From Verticiella alkaliphila (GTDB taxonomy: Bacteria; Pseudomonadota; Gammaproteobacteria; Burkholderiales; Burkholderiaceae_B): a stretch of DNA of 64,000 bases. The translations under genes were made by a program, and so were the position numbers. The notes under the pieces are model-generated. The model searched no databases. It saw only the letters and a program-made list of their open reading frames with translations, and was not told the DNA's origin. The stretch covers positions 1 to 64,000 of the forward strand of contig NZ_JADCNH010000008.1 in NCBI RefSeq assembly GCF_018904615.1, given 5' to 3'. Positions 16,536 through 26,968 of this stretch are shown piece by piece; the first letter of the stretch is position 1; the number at the start of each line of letters is the position of its first letter.

Positions 16536-19469
16536 TCAGATGATCGCTTCACCTCCCGTGTCCTGCGGCACGCCGACCAACTCGGCGAGCACGTCGGGTT
16601 CGGGCGTGGGGGCATCGGCCGTGTCGCTCACCCCATCCGCGCCCTCGTCGAAGACCAGGTCCTCACCCTCAAGGAAGGATTCGACGGACAGCAACACGAG
16701 GTCGCCCTGAATCTCATCGCCGTCATCTGTAGCCGGAGCGGCCTCGATCACGATCGTCAACTGAGCCTCGTCACTCTCCCGACCATTCGGATGCACGAGC
16801 TTGTAGATGAAGCTATCGGTCTCGCCGACAACATCAGCATCATCGTTCGGCGTGTAGGTGTAGTTACCCTGCGCATCGATGGTCAACTCACCATACAAAC
16901 CGGCGATCGCACTACCGTCTGCCGGCACGAAGTCGCCCTCCTCGTTCTGGATGTGCACGACAGCCAGATTGCCCGGGCCGAGATCGTCACCCTCAGTCAG
17001 CACACCGGTGAGATCCTGGCCTACGGCGGTGACGTCACTAAGGTCGACGAACGTGCCGCTGTAGTCCACCCCGGAAAGCAGACCTACATTGACGGGAGCA
17101 TAAAGTTCGACGCGATACTGGCCGGTGGCGAGATCATCGATGCTGATATCGACGTTGCGATTCCCAAGCAAGCCCACTTCAATCAACGCACTGGTCTCCG
17201 AGGTCGCCAACGTCTCCCATGTACCAGTTTCTGAATTGAAGACTTGCAGTCGCACCTCCGGCGCCACGCTGAGCGTCAAGACGCCTGTTGTCTCAGCCGA
17301 GATGTCGACAGACCGGGTGACATCCGCGGGCACAGAGAACTCGTACGATGAGAACGGTGTGCCGATGTAGAGACCAAGCGCAACCGAGTCGGACGCCTCG
17401 GGCAACTCACCCGTTGTCTCCACCCCACTGAGCTCGACGTTGGCCGTCACCCCCAGGCCGTTTGCGACCGGGCTGAGGCCATCTTCGGCAGTGTCCGGCC
17501 CCGTCACTTCCGAGGGCTCACTGGTGTTGCCCGCGCCGTCGATGGCCACCACGTCGTACGGTTCGTCCTCCACCAAGGGCGTCTCGGTGACCAGCTCGAA
17601 GTTGCCTTCGTCATCGGCCTGCGTCGACCCGATCACCTCACCCTCGGCGTCACGGATCTCCACGACATTCCCGGGGTCCGTGGTGCCCGTGACGCTGGTG
17701 CCGATGCCGGTGCCTTCGTCATCCGCCACGTTGGTCACGGCATCCACCGTCGGCATGTCCGGCGGGGTCAGGTCCCCTTCGATTTGTGCCGGCTCGCTCT
17801 CGAGCGCACCGACGATGGCGACTACGTCATAGGTCACGCCGTCGGCCAAAGGCCCGTCAGTCGGAATGGAGAAGCCACCGTCGTCATCGACTGCGATGGA
17901 GCCTACCACCGCGCCGCCCACCTCACGGATCTCAACCGTGCTCCCCGGCTGGGCCGTCCCCGTCACGGTGGTGCTGGTGGCAATACCATCGTCATCGAAT
18001 ACGTTGACGACGCTCTCCACGTCAGGCGTCTCGACGACGGTGACGCCACCCGTCACTTCCGTCGCGTCGCTGGTGTTACCCGCCGAATCGATGGCCACGA
18101 CGTCATAGGACACACCGTCTTCCAGCGCGCCATCCGTGATGAGTTCGAAGCGTCCATCCTCATCGGTCAGCCCTGAGCCCAGGACGTCGCCCGCTTCGTT
18201 ACGCAGTTCCACGGTCGCGCCTGCCTCGGCGTCCCCCGTCACGCGGGTGCCAGTGGCCTGGCCGTCATCATCGAGAACGTCGATGACACCACCAACGATC
18301 GGTGCATCCGGCGCAGTCTGGTCGCCCACGATCTGGACCGCATCGCTCTCGACGTCATCGACGATGGCGACCACATCGTAGGTCTCGCCGTCGGCCAGAG
18401 GGCCGTTGGTCGGGATCTCGAATGCACCATCATCATCGGCGGTGTCGCTGCCAACGACTAAGCCGTCAGCATCACGGATCTCCACGAGGCTACCCGGCAC
18501 CGCGATCCCCGAGACGATGGCGCCCGTCACCGTGCCGTCATCGAAGACATTGACGACTTCTTCGACGAGCGGGGACTCCACATCAGAATCTGCGTCAGCG
18601 TCAGCATCAGCATCTGCATCTGCATCTGCATCTGCGTCAGTATCATCTGCGCCGACCACCACCGAGATCTCATCGGAGGGGTCGCTGCGCTCGCCGAGCG
18701 CATCCTCAGCCACGACGGTGACATTGCGCTCACCCGTCGCGATTGTCTCGTCGGGCGTCAGCACCCAGTTGCCGTTCTCATCGACGACGGCCCGTCCGTG
18801 CTCGACGCCGTCAATCAGCAGGATGACCGTGTGGCCCGGGCGGCCTTCGCCGGCGAACTCAGCCTGCGGTTCGATCTGGCCTTCGCCCGGCTGCGCACCG
18901 CCGATGCTCGTGATTACCGGCACGTCCACATCGAAGAGCGAACCTTCGTAATCCTGGGTGTCGTTGTTCACATCGTCGTAAAACTCGCCGATCTTGGTGC
19001 TCGCGCGCTCCAGCCACTCCCAGGACGTCATGAACGTGGTCACGAGCTCCGGATAGCTCAAGCCGCTGTTGACCCAGTACAGGAGGCCCGCGGCATCCGG
19101 TTCACGGCCCAGGCCATTGCGGTACAGATCGGTGACGAACGCACCGCGATCAGAGGCGGCCGGGCTCTGCAGGAACTCGTCGGAGGTGAACAGCGAGGCG
19201 ATGAGGACCGGGACGCCATAATCATCCTCCAGCACATCTTTCCAGTAGGCGAAACCTTCCACATCGGGGACGCGCCCGAACACGAACTGGAACGCGGAGA
19301 CGATGCCATAGCCGTCGGCCCGCGCCTCTGCCGATTCGATCAGATCCCAGGCGACGGCAGCGGTTCCACGCTGGCTTATCTGATCGTTCCAGTAGGCACG
19401 CCCGCCGGGGTCGGGTTCGCGTTGCAGGATGAAGCGATACAGCGTGTCGGCATCGAAGGGCGCAGCCAT
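16536..19469 (-). CDS. Large DUF4214 and Ig-like repeat surface/secreted protein
   Basis: The 977-residue acidic protein has no signal peptide. About residues 1-165 hold DUF4214-type modules (FQFVFGRVPDVEGFAYWKDVL; LYRNGLGREPDAAGLLYW). An Asp-Ala repeat covers about 273-295. Then come four to five Ig-like repeats of roughly 95 residues, each with VTGxAxPGxxVEIRD, DDxGxFxIPTxGPLxDGxxYDVVAI, and finally a bacterial-cadherin-like section (GELTIDAQGNYTYTPNDDADV). This design is typical of adhesins or type I secretion substrates, but no RTX nonapeptides are seen and no secretion genes adjoin. Ribosome site AGGAGA precedes the ATG by seven bases. The 5' flank is AT-richer than the surroundings. Confidence 0.85.
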   Translation of the reverse strand: MAAPFDADTLYRFILQREPDPGGRAYWNDQISQRGTAAVAWDLIESAEARADGYGIVSAFQFVFGRVPDVEGFAYWKDVLEDDYGVPVLIASLFTSDEFLQSPAASDRGAFVTDLYRNGLGREPDAAGLLYWVNSGLSYPELVTTFMTSWEWLERASTKIGEFYDDVNNDTQDYEGSLFDVDVPVITSIGGAQPGEGQIEPQAEFAGEGRPGHTVILLIDGVEHGRAVVDENGNWVLTPDETIATGERNVTVVAEDALGERSDPSDEISVVVGADDTDADADADADADADADADSDVESPLVEEVVNVFDDGTVTGAIVSGIAVPGSLVEIRDADGLVVGSDTADDDGAFEIPTNGPLADGETYDVVAIVDDVESDAVQIVGDQTAPDAPIVGGVIDVLDDDGQATGTRVTGDAEAGATVELRNEAGDVLGSGLTDEDGRFELITDGALEDGVSYDVVAIDSAGNTSDATEVTGGVTVVETPDVESVVNVFDDDGIATSTTVTGTAQPGSTVEIREVGGAVVGSIAVDDDGGFSIPTDGPLADGVTYDVVAIVGALESEPAQIEGDLTPPDMPTVDAVTNVADDEGTGIGTSVTGTTDPGNVVEIRDAEGEVIGSTQADDEGNFELVTETPLVEDEPYDVVAIDGAGNTSEPSEVTGPDTAEDGLSPVANGLGVTANVELSGVETTGELPEASDSVALGLYIGTPFSSYEFSVPADVTRSVDISAETTGVLTLSVAPEVRLQVFNSETGTWETLATSETSALIEVGLLGNRNVDISIDDLATGQYRVELYAPVNVGLLSGVDYSGTFVDLSDVTAVGQDLTGVLTEGDDLGPGNLAVVHIQNEEGDFVPADGSAIAGLYGELTIDAQGNYTYTPNDDADVVGETDSFIYKLVHPNGRESDEAQLTIVIEAAPATDDGDEIQGDLVLLSVESFLEGEDLVFDEGADGVSDTADAPTPEPDVLAELVGVPQDTGGEAII
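18583..18650 (-). repeat. Hexanucleotide repeat coding for (Asp-Ala)n
   Basis: About eleven copies of a six-base unit (TCTGCA/TCAGCA variants on the plus strand) encode alternating Asp and Ala in the linker between the DUF4214 part and the Ig-like repeats. Because the unit is six bases, slippage would change linker length without shifting the frame. Confidence 0.85.
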
Positions 19470-20024
19470 GGATATCTCCTAATGGTCCAGCATTTCTGCG
19501 GAAGTGGAATCGAATAAACAGGCATCCAGAAAATCGTTTTTTGAACTCTTGCATAAAAATGATTCATGAGAATTCGAGGTAGAAAACTCTTACTCTTGTT
19601 GCCGGCTCCTTAGGGGAAACTGACGGTACATAGCCGCTCCTCCTGCTGTATTCACAGATTCGTGAACAGCTGTGATCACTGAATGGTCGAGAATCGGCCG
19701 CAAATGCAGCCCCATGAATGCATCTCGATTTCCGATTGGTTTTTCGTATTAACCATCTCTGATCGCCGCCTTATTCGGCGTCGGGCGCGCAAGCCAACCC
19801 AGGCATCGCCGGCCTGCAAACAGGTTTTGCGTCTGGCATCGCGGATCGAGCAAAGAAGGGGCGCGGATCTCGTGCTCATCCGTCATCATCAGCACCGGCT
19901 TCAGCTGCTCGACACCACAAACAAATTTGCGCACGTCGCAAGATTAGACCCGCCGAGCCGGAGCATTCGCATCGCGCCCCGGCGCACGTATAGTGGGGAC
20001 ATTCCCTCTCACGCGTTCGCTGAC
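19470..20024. other. 555-base divergent intergenic region
   Basis: It separates the DUF4214 gene (minus) from the Mur-ligase fusion (plus) and must hold both promoters. The part at 19480-19680 is AT-richer than its surroundings. It contains a small dyad TTCAC-N6-GTGAA near 19651-19666 and a 13-codon minus-strand reading frame at 19590-19631. The part at 19680-20024 is open in one frame but its translation does not resemble protein. No RNA gene was recognised. Confidence 0.5.
19590..19631 (-). CDS. Possible 13-residue leader peptide
   Basis: AGGAGG lies six bases before an ATG that opens MYRQFPLRSRQQE and stops with TAA, about 120 bases upstream of the DUF4214 gene on the same strand. The strong ribosome site is the only support; it could be chance. 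Confidence 0.2.
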   Translation of the reverse strand: MYRQFPLRSRQQE

Positions 20025-23000
20025 ATGTCCTTCACTGACCGACTGCTTCAGGCTCGCGACGCGGCGATGGCGGCGTGGACGCCAATGCCCGCGCCCTACC
20101 CTGCATGCACGCTCTTCCTTGCCGTGAGCGATGGGCCGGCAAGGGCGGTAGTGGCCCACGCGAGCGCGGCCCGTTTCGACGTGGCCTGGCGCGATGGGGT
20201 ACAGGCGCTGCACAAGCTCATGACACGCCGGCGATTGACCGGGCGTTGGTTGCGAGTGGACTGGGTCACGACAGCGCAAGCGGTGTCGTCAGCGCAGCTG
20301 CAGGCCCTGCTGCGCCAGACCAAGCGCAACTACTGGCGCGAGGGCTTGGCGTTCGACACGCAGATGCGCACCGCGATCACGGAGCAGGAGCTCAACGCCC
20401 ACGCCGCCCTGTACGCCGGCAGCGGCACGCCGCATGCCGCGCTCAACGTCCACAACCTGCAGACGTGTGCCAGAGCCCGCTTCGCCGACCCTGCCTGGAC
20501 GTTGCCCTCAACAGGCCCGTGGCATCGCTTCACGACCGCGGGGGTATTCGTCGACGCCGAGGGGCTGCACGCGCTGGACAGCGATGGGCTCGCAGCCGGG
20601 CGGCGCGTGCTGAAGGAACTCTGCGAACACGACGTGCGCCGACTCGTGTCCGATGCGTCTGGCTATCTGGCTGCGCAGGTGGATGCACAGGGCCGCTTCA
20701 CCTACGGGCACTACCCGTGCTTTGACCGCCCCGTCGCGGGCTACAACACGTTGCGCCAGGCGAGCACCACCTACGCCATGATCGAGGCGTGGGCGCTCAC
20801 GCATTGCCCCACGCTGGGGGCGGCCATTGAGCGCGCGTTAGCGCACCTCGAGCGTGAGTGGGTGAAGGTCGTGGCTCACGACGCCGACGGGCCGGTGGCG
20901 GTGCTCGTGGACACCGGCGACGAGATCAAGCTGGGCGGCAACGCCGTCCTCATCCTCGCGCTGACGCAGTACGCACAGGTCACGGGGCGCGCTAAAGGCC
21001 TGGATCTGGCGCGCGCCCTGGCCCGCGGCATACGGCGCATGCAGGACTCGGCAAGCGGCCGGTTCACGCACGTCCTTCATTACCCGACGCTGGCGGTCAA
21101 GGCCGAACATCGCATCATCTATTACGACGGCGAGGCGGCCTTCGCCCTGATGCGTCTCTATCACGCGACCCAGGAGGCCACCTGGCTGGCCCTGGTCGAG
21201 AAAGCCTTTGCGCACTTCATCCGGGCGGAGCACTGGCGCGCGCACGATCATTGGTTGAGCTACTGCGTGAACGAGCTCACGCGCGTGCGGGCGCAAATCC
21301 CCTACCTGCAGTTCGGCGTGCGCAATGTGGCCGGCTATCTGGATTTCGTGGCCGAGCGTGCCACCACCTTCCCGACGCTCCTCGAGCTCATGATGGCCGC
21401 GCGCGACATGCTGGAGCGCCTGGGTGACGAGCCTGCCCACGCGGCACTCTACGCCCAGGTCGACATCGACGCCTTCGAGCACGCCCTGGAGCGACGTGCC
21501 CATCGTCTGCTGGATGGCATATTCTGGCCTGAGTTCGCCATGTTCATGCGTCACCCTGATCGCATTCTTGGCGCGTGCTTCATCCGCCATCACGGCTTTC
21601 GTGTGCGCATCGATGACGTCGAGCACTATCTGTCCGGGCTCATTGCGTATCTGGCGTACGTGAGACGCGGACGACCTCGGCTCCCGCGACCTGCCACCGC
21701 ACGCGCGCTGCCCGACGACTCGGCGGCGCGAGGTGCGCCAGACGGTCCGTGGGACGCAGATACCCTGACCGCCACGGTGGGCGGACGCTGGCTGCGCCCC
21801 CCGCCAGCCGGCTGGCGTGCGAGCGGTGTCTGCACGACCCGCCCTGCCATGCGCGCCGGTGATCTTGCGGTGTTGAGAACGGGCGACATGCGGTTCGGCC
21901 TGCAACCGGCAACCGCGGCGGTGCTGCCGGCCAGCGGCTGGCTCGTGCAGGAGGCGGACATGGCCTTTCCCGCCGGCATGCCCATCCTGTGGGCACCCTC
22001 GATGGATCGCGCCGTGATGGCACTGGGGCGGCGCGCACGTCAGTCGCTCACGGCACCCGTGATTGCCGTGACCGGCAGCGCGGGCAAGACCACCACCGTC
22101 GCCATGCTGGCGCAGGCTCTGATGCCTTTCGGCGCGGTCGGCCTCACCCGGCAGAATGCCAACCTGCCCCGTGGCGTGGCTTGGAATCTGGCGTCACTGC
22201 CAGCGGATCCCGCCCATGTCGTGCTCGAGCTGGCCATCGGAAGAATGAGCGAGAATGCGCGGCTCGCCAGACCCGACGTCGCGATCTTCACGAATATCGC
22301 CGCAGCCCACCTCACCTATCACCAGGATCTGGCAACGGTAGCGAACCGCAAATCCGCGATCTTCGATGGCATGCGTCCGGGGGGCGCGGCCATCATCAAT
22401 CGCGACATGGCCTGTGCCGATCGCGTCATCGAGGCCGCCCGCGCTCGCGAACTGCGCATTCTCACGTACGGGGCGGAGGGCCCTGCCGACATACGCCTGC
22501 GCGCCTACCGCCCGGCCACGCACCAGGTCATGGCCGACGTGGCCGGCCGCGCTGTGGCGCTTCGCCTGGGCGCACCGGGACGCCACTTGGCGATGAATGC
22601 CCTGGCAGTGCTGGCAACGGCCCACGCGCTGGGCCTGGCACTGCCTGCCGTGATCGCGGCGCTGGCCACGTTCACGCCGCCCGCCGGGCGTGGCGATGCC
22701 TTCGAAATCCGGGTGGACGCGCGCCGCGTCACGGTCGTGGACGACAGCTACAACGCCAATCCGGCGTCCATGGCAGCCGCGCTCGCCACGGCCCGGGAGC
22801 ACCCCGCGGCGGCCAAGCTGCTGGTCCTGGGTGACATGCTGGAACTGGGTGAGGACGAAATCCGATTTCACCGCGATCTTTGCGATCCGGTGCGCGCCGT
22901 GCAGGCGCATCGTGTGGTGCTGTGCGGCGAGCGGATGCAGGCACTCGCGGAGGCGCTCGCAGATCTGGACGTGGCCTGGTACCCGGACGTGGAGGCGGTG

Positions 23001-23138
23001 CAGGCCGAATGGCACACGCATCTGGCGCAGGCGGACTACGTGCTCATCAAGAGCTCGGGCGCGACCCGTCTGAGCGCGCTCGCGGCGAGCCTGCGCCAGA
23101 CGGGTGCGAACGCCACGGCGCTCAGAAGCGCATCGTAA
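20025..23138 (+). CDS. Fusion: alpha/alpha-barrel-like domain plus MurF-like ligase
   Basis: The 1037-residue protein has two parts. Residues 1-600 look like an alpha/alpha-toroid enzyme of unknown activity (GHYPCFDRPVAGYNTLRQAS, GRFTHVLHYPTLAVKAEHRI, IIYYDGEAAFALMRLYHAT), preceded by a small alpha/beta section. Residues from about 680 are a Mur-ligase: P-loop VTGSAGKTTTVAML, LELAIGRMSENARLARPDVAIFTNIAAAHL, and MurF-type DDSYNANPASMAAAL near 905, ending with VLGDMLELGEDEIRFH. Such ligases make ATP-dependent amide bonds. No other peptidoglycan gene is near, so it is probably not the housekeeping MurF. The start at 20025 is chosen because the upstream in-frame extension is not protein-like. Its 3' end overlaps the convergent PagL-like gene by 17 bases. 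Confidence 0.8.
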   Translation: MSFTDRLLQARDAAMAAWTPMPAPYPACTLFLAVSDGPARAVVAHASAARFDVAWRDGVQALHKLMTRRRLTGRWLRVDWVTTAQAVSSAQLQALLRQTKRNYWREGLAFDTQMRTAITEQELNAHAALYAGSGTPHAALNVHNLQTCARARFADPAWTLPSTGPWHRFTTAGVFVDAEGLHALDSDGLAAGRRVLKELCEHDVRRLVSDASGYLAAQVDAQGRFTYGHYPCFDRPVAGYNTLRQASTTYAMIEAWALTHCPTLGAAIERALAHLEREWVKVVAHDADGPVAVLVDTGDEIKLGGNAVLILALTQYAQVTGRAKGLDLARALARGIRRMQDSASGRFTHVLHYPTLAVKAEHRIIYYDGEAAFALMRLYHATQEATWLALVEKAFAHFIRAEHWRAHDHWLSYCVNELTRVRAQIPYLQFGVRNVAGYLDFVAERATTFPTLLELMMAARDMLERLGDEPAHAALYAQVDIDAFEHALERRAHRLLDGIFWPEFAMFMRHPDRILGACFIRHHGFRVRIDDVEHYLSGLIAYLAYVRRGRPRLPRPATARALPDDSAARGAPDGPWDADTLTATVGGRWLRPPPAGWRASGVCTTRPAMRAGDLAVLRTGDMRFGLQPATAAVLPASGWLVQEADMAFPAGMPILWAPSMDRAVMALGRRARQSLTAPVIAVTGSAGKTTTVAMLAQALMPFGAVGLTRQNANLPRGVAWNLASLPADPAHVVLELAIGRMSENARLARPDVAIFTNIAAAHLTYHQDLATVANRKSAIFDGMRPGGAAIINRDMACADRVIEAARARELRILTYGAEGPADIRLRAYRPATHQVMADVAGRAVALRLGAPGRHLAMNALAVLATAHALGLALPAVIAALATFTPPAGRGDAFEIRVDARRVTVVDDSYNANPASMAAALATAREHPAAAKLLVLGDMLELGEDEIRFHRDLCDPVRAVQAHRVVLCGERMQALAEALADLDVAWYPDVEAVQAEWHTHLAQADYVLIKSSGATRLSALAASLRQTGANATALRSAS

Positions 23139-23658
23139 GACCGGCCTGATAGGAATTCAGCCCCGGGTTCGGACGCTTGATGCCCGCGTTCGAGAAGTGC
23201 GAGGCGCGAATGCCGAAGCGCACGTTGTCGGTGAATTGATAAGCCACGCCGATATGGTCGCCGAACTGGAACGCCGTGCTGATGTTCTTCTCGCCGATGC
23301 TCGTGTGATTGAACACCGTCGCACCGATGCCGGCCTCCACGAAGAAGCGCTCGGTCAGCCACCACTGGAACATCGGGATGGCGCTCGCCTGCCAGAGGCG
23401 GCTGCGGCCGGTGTCATTGTCGCGCAGGCGCCAGTGCGACACCCCGAACTCACCGACGAGGTCGATGCGCGTGCCACCCAGGCGGTAGGACCAGACCGGG
23501 GCAGTTTCGTAATTGAGCGTCAGGCGATGCAGATCGCCGTCCATACCGTACTGCACGCCAAAGGCGCCGCGGCTGGCGGGTTGGAGCGACTGCGCCTGCG
23601 CAGGAACGCAAGCGAGTGCTGCCGCCAGGACGGCAGAGGCGCGAAGCAGAGAGAACAT
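23122..23658 (-). CDS. pagL: PagL-like lipid A 3-O-deacylase (acyloxyacyl hydrolase family)
   Basis: The 178-residue protein has a signal peptide (MFSLLRASAVLAAALACVPAQA) and an eight-strand outer-membrane barrel pattern ending in LTMRF, with the terminal Phe usual for outer-membrane proteins. The motif ASHFSNAGIKRPNPGLN carries the His and Ser of the PagL active site (H-x-S-N-A). The acidic residue that completes the triad 14 positions after the His in the Pseudomonas enzyme is Asn here. PagL removes the 3-O-linked acyl chain of lipid A. Divergent from the spermidine-synthase-like gene. Confidence 0.8.
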   Translation of the reverse strand: MFSLLRASAVLAAALACVPAQAQSLQPASRGAFGVQYGMDGDLHRLTLNYETAPVWSYRLGGTRIDLVGEFGVSHWRLRDNDTGRSRLWQASAIPMFQWWLTERFFVEAGIGATVFNHTSIGEKNISTAFQFGDHIGVAYQFTDNVRFGIRASHFSNAGIKRPNPGLNSYQAGLTMRF

Positions 23659-23749
23659 GAGAAGACTCCAGGGAGGGTGCTACGGGGAGGGGCGCCAGGG
23701 GTCAGAGATGCACCCGATACGTTTTTCAATCCAACGCTACACTCTGTCA

Positions 23750-24637
23750 ATGACTGCCCGTACCGGATCTTACTCCGCTCACCTCGCGCTTGCGCTCGCC
23801 GCTGCCTGCGGGCCGTTGCACACGGCCAACGCTCAGCTGGTCGTCCACGTCGAACCGTCGACCTTCTCGCCCATCGTGGTCTACGAGGAGGCGGACGAGC
23901 GCTGCATGACCTTCGGCGCCGTACGTGCCGCGGGCCGCCAGACCTGCCAGGCACTGAACGACCCGCAGCACATGGTGTTCGCCTACTCACGCATGATGAT
24001 GAGTGCGCTCTTTGCGCATCCCGATCCGCGGCGCATTCTCGTCATCGGGTTGGGGGGCGGTACGCTGTCGCGCGCCTTGGTGGACGTGCTGCCCGAAGCG
24101 CAGGTGGATACCGTGGAGATCGACCCGGCGGTGCTCAAGGTGGCCACGGAACACTTCGGGTTCGCGCAGGGGCCGCGTCAGACGGTGCACATCGCCGATG
24201 GCCGGGCCTTCGTCGAGCAGGCGGCGGCCCAGGGCCGGCAGTACGACCTCATCTTCCTGGATGCATTCGACGTCACCTATATTCCGCCGCACCTGCTCAC
24301 GCGCGAATTCCTGACCCTGGTGCGCGAGCGGCTCGCCCCCGGTGGCATTCTCGCTGCCAACACCTTCACGGCGAGCGGGCTGTACGCCCAGGAGTCGAGC
24401 ACGTATGCCGCGGTCTTCGGGCGCTTCTACAACCTGCGCGAAAGCAATCGGGTCATCATCGCCGCGCGCGATACCCTGCCGGATGCCAAGGCCTTGCGTG
24501 CGCGGGCGCAAGCGCTCGCGCCGCGGCTCGCGCCCTACGGTATCGATGTGAACGCGCAGTTGCAGGGATTCCGCGACAAGCCGGACTGGCCCGCGGGCGC
24601 ACGGATCCTGACGGACAAGGAGCCGGTGCGGCAGTAA
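23750..24637 (+). CDS. Exported spermidine-synthase-fold protein
   Basis: The 295-residue protein has a likely signal peptide (hydrophobic HLALALAAACG, ending TANA) followed by a Rossmann methyltransferase-like domain of the SpeE type: RRILVIGLGGGTLSRAL, VDTVEIDPAVLKVA, and YDLIFLDAFDVTYIPPHLLT. The C-terminal part continues as in SpeE relatives. Cytoplasmic polyamine synthases do not carry signal peptides, so this is probably one of the exported SpeE-like proteins of unknown substrate. Start uncertain: 23750 gives the shorter signal sequence, while an ATG at 23708 adds 14 residues and has a better purine-rich site before it. Confidence 0.75.
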   Translation: MTARTGSYSAHLALALAAACGPLHTANAQLVVHVEPSTFSPIVVYEEADERCMTFGAVRAAGRQTCQALNDPQHMVFAYSRMMMSALFAHPDPRRILVIGLGGGTLSRALVDVLPEAQVDTVEIDPAVLKVATEHFGFAQGPRQTVHIADGRAFVEQAAAQGRQYDLIFLDAFDVTYIPPHLLTREFLTLVRERLAPGGILAANTFTASGLYAQESSTYAAVFGRFYNLRESNRVIIAARDTLPDAKALRARAQALAPRLAPYGIDVNAQLQGFRDKPDWPAGARILTDKEPVRQ

Positions 24638-24695
24638 CGCCGGACCGGCTCCTCGACGCCCCGGCCAAGGCCGGGGCGGGTTACCACACGGCGGA

Positions 24696-26537
<1,842 letters not shown>

Positions 26538-26968
26538 GAACGAAAAATCTCCGTGGTGATGCGGCCACCGCAGGCAACGCGGGAACCGCAACGCTCCCGC
26601 CGGCGTAGGGCGGGCATCGTGTCGGGGCGCACATTGTAAGGCCCCCGTCAAAAAAGGCCAGCCAACGTGACGGTTTAGGCCAATCGCGCGAAGGTTTTCG
26701 CCCGGGCGATTTGTCTTCTCAGGCATTTTTCGGTTACAACGTGGTCGCGCTCCGGTTCCCGGAGCGCACTTCGCGTGCTTTGCCGATGCGTCGCGCGACG
26801 CATCCGCAAAGCGCATCGCCTGGGTGCCCCTGCGCACCCGTCTGCTAGTTGTCGGTTTGTATTGGCGGCGCTGTCCGTCTTCCGCACAACCCCCTTAGCT
26901 CACTGGCGTTCCTCGTCAGCCCTCGCGGGCCGGCAAGGACACCCACGAACCTTAAGGAGGCAAATGCC
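26538..26968. other. 431-base divergent region between pckG and proX
   Basis: It must contain the promoters of pckG (minus) and proXWV (plus). The striking content is three consecutive inverted repeats at 26747-26839. The plus-strand ribosome site AAGGAGG (26954-26960) ends eight bases before the proX ATG. I recognise no riboswitch or RNA gene. Confidence 0.5.
26747..26839. repeat. Three tandem inverted repeats
   Basis: First: GCGCTCCGG/CCGGAGCGC (26747-26767, three-base loop). Second: an 18-base arm palindrome at 26777-26812, GCTTTGC and GATGCGTCGC followed directly by their complements with one C/C mismatch per arm pair. Third: GGGTGC/GCACCC (26822-26839, six-base loop). None has a T-tract, so these are not standard terminators. 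Confidence 0.7.

Noticed and set aside
16536-19469. Calling the large repeat protein an RTX toxin/adhesin
   Set aside because: No Gly- and Asp-rich RTX nonapeptides (GGxGxDxLx) are present.
19683-20024. N-terminal extension of the Mur-ligase fusion to 19683
   Set aside because: The extra 114 residues have no protein-like pattern and occupy the divergent promoter region.
24619-24677. Terminator between the SpeE-like gene and pckG
   Set aside because: Two GC-rich inverted repeats exist here (one spanning the stop, one at 24658-24677), but neither is followed by a T-tract on either strand.
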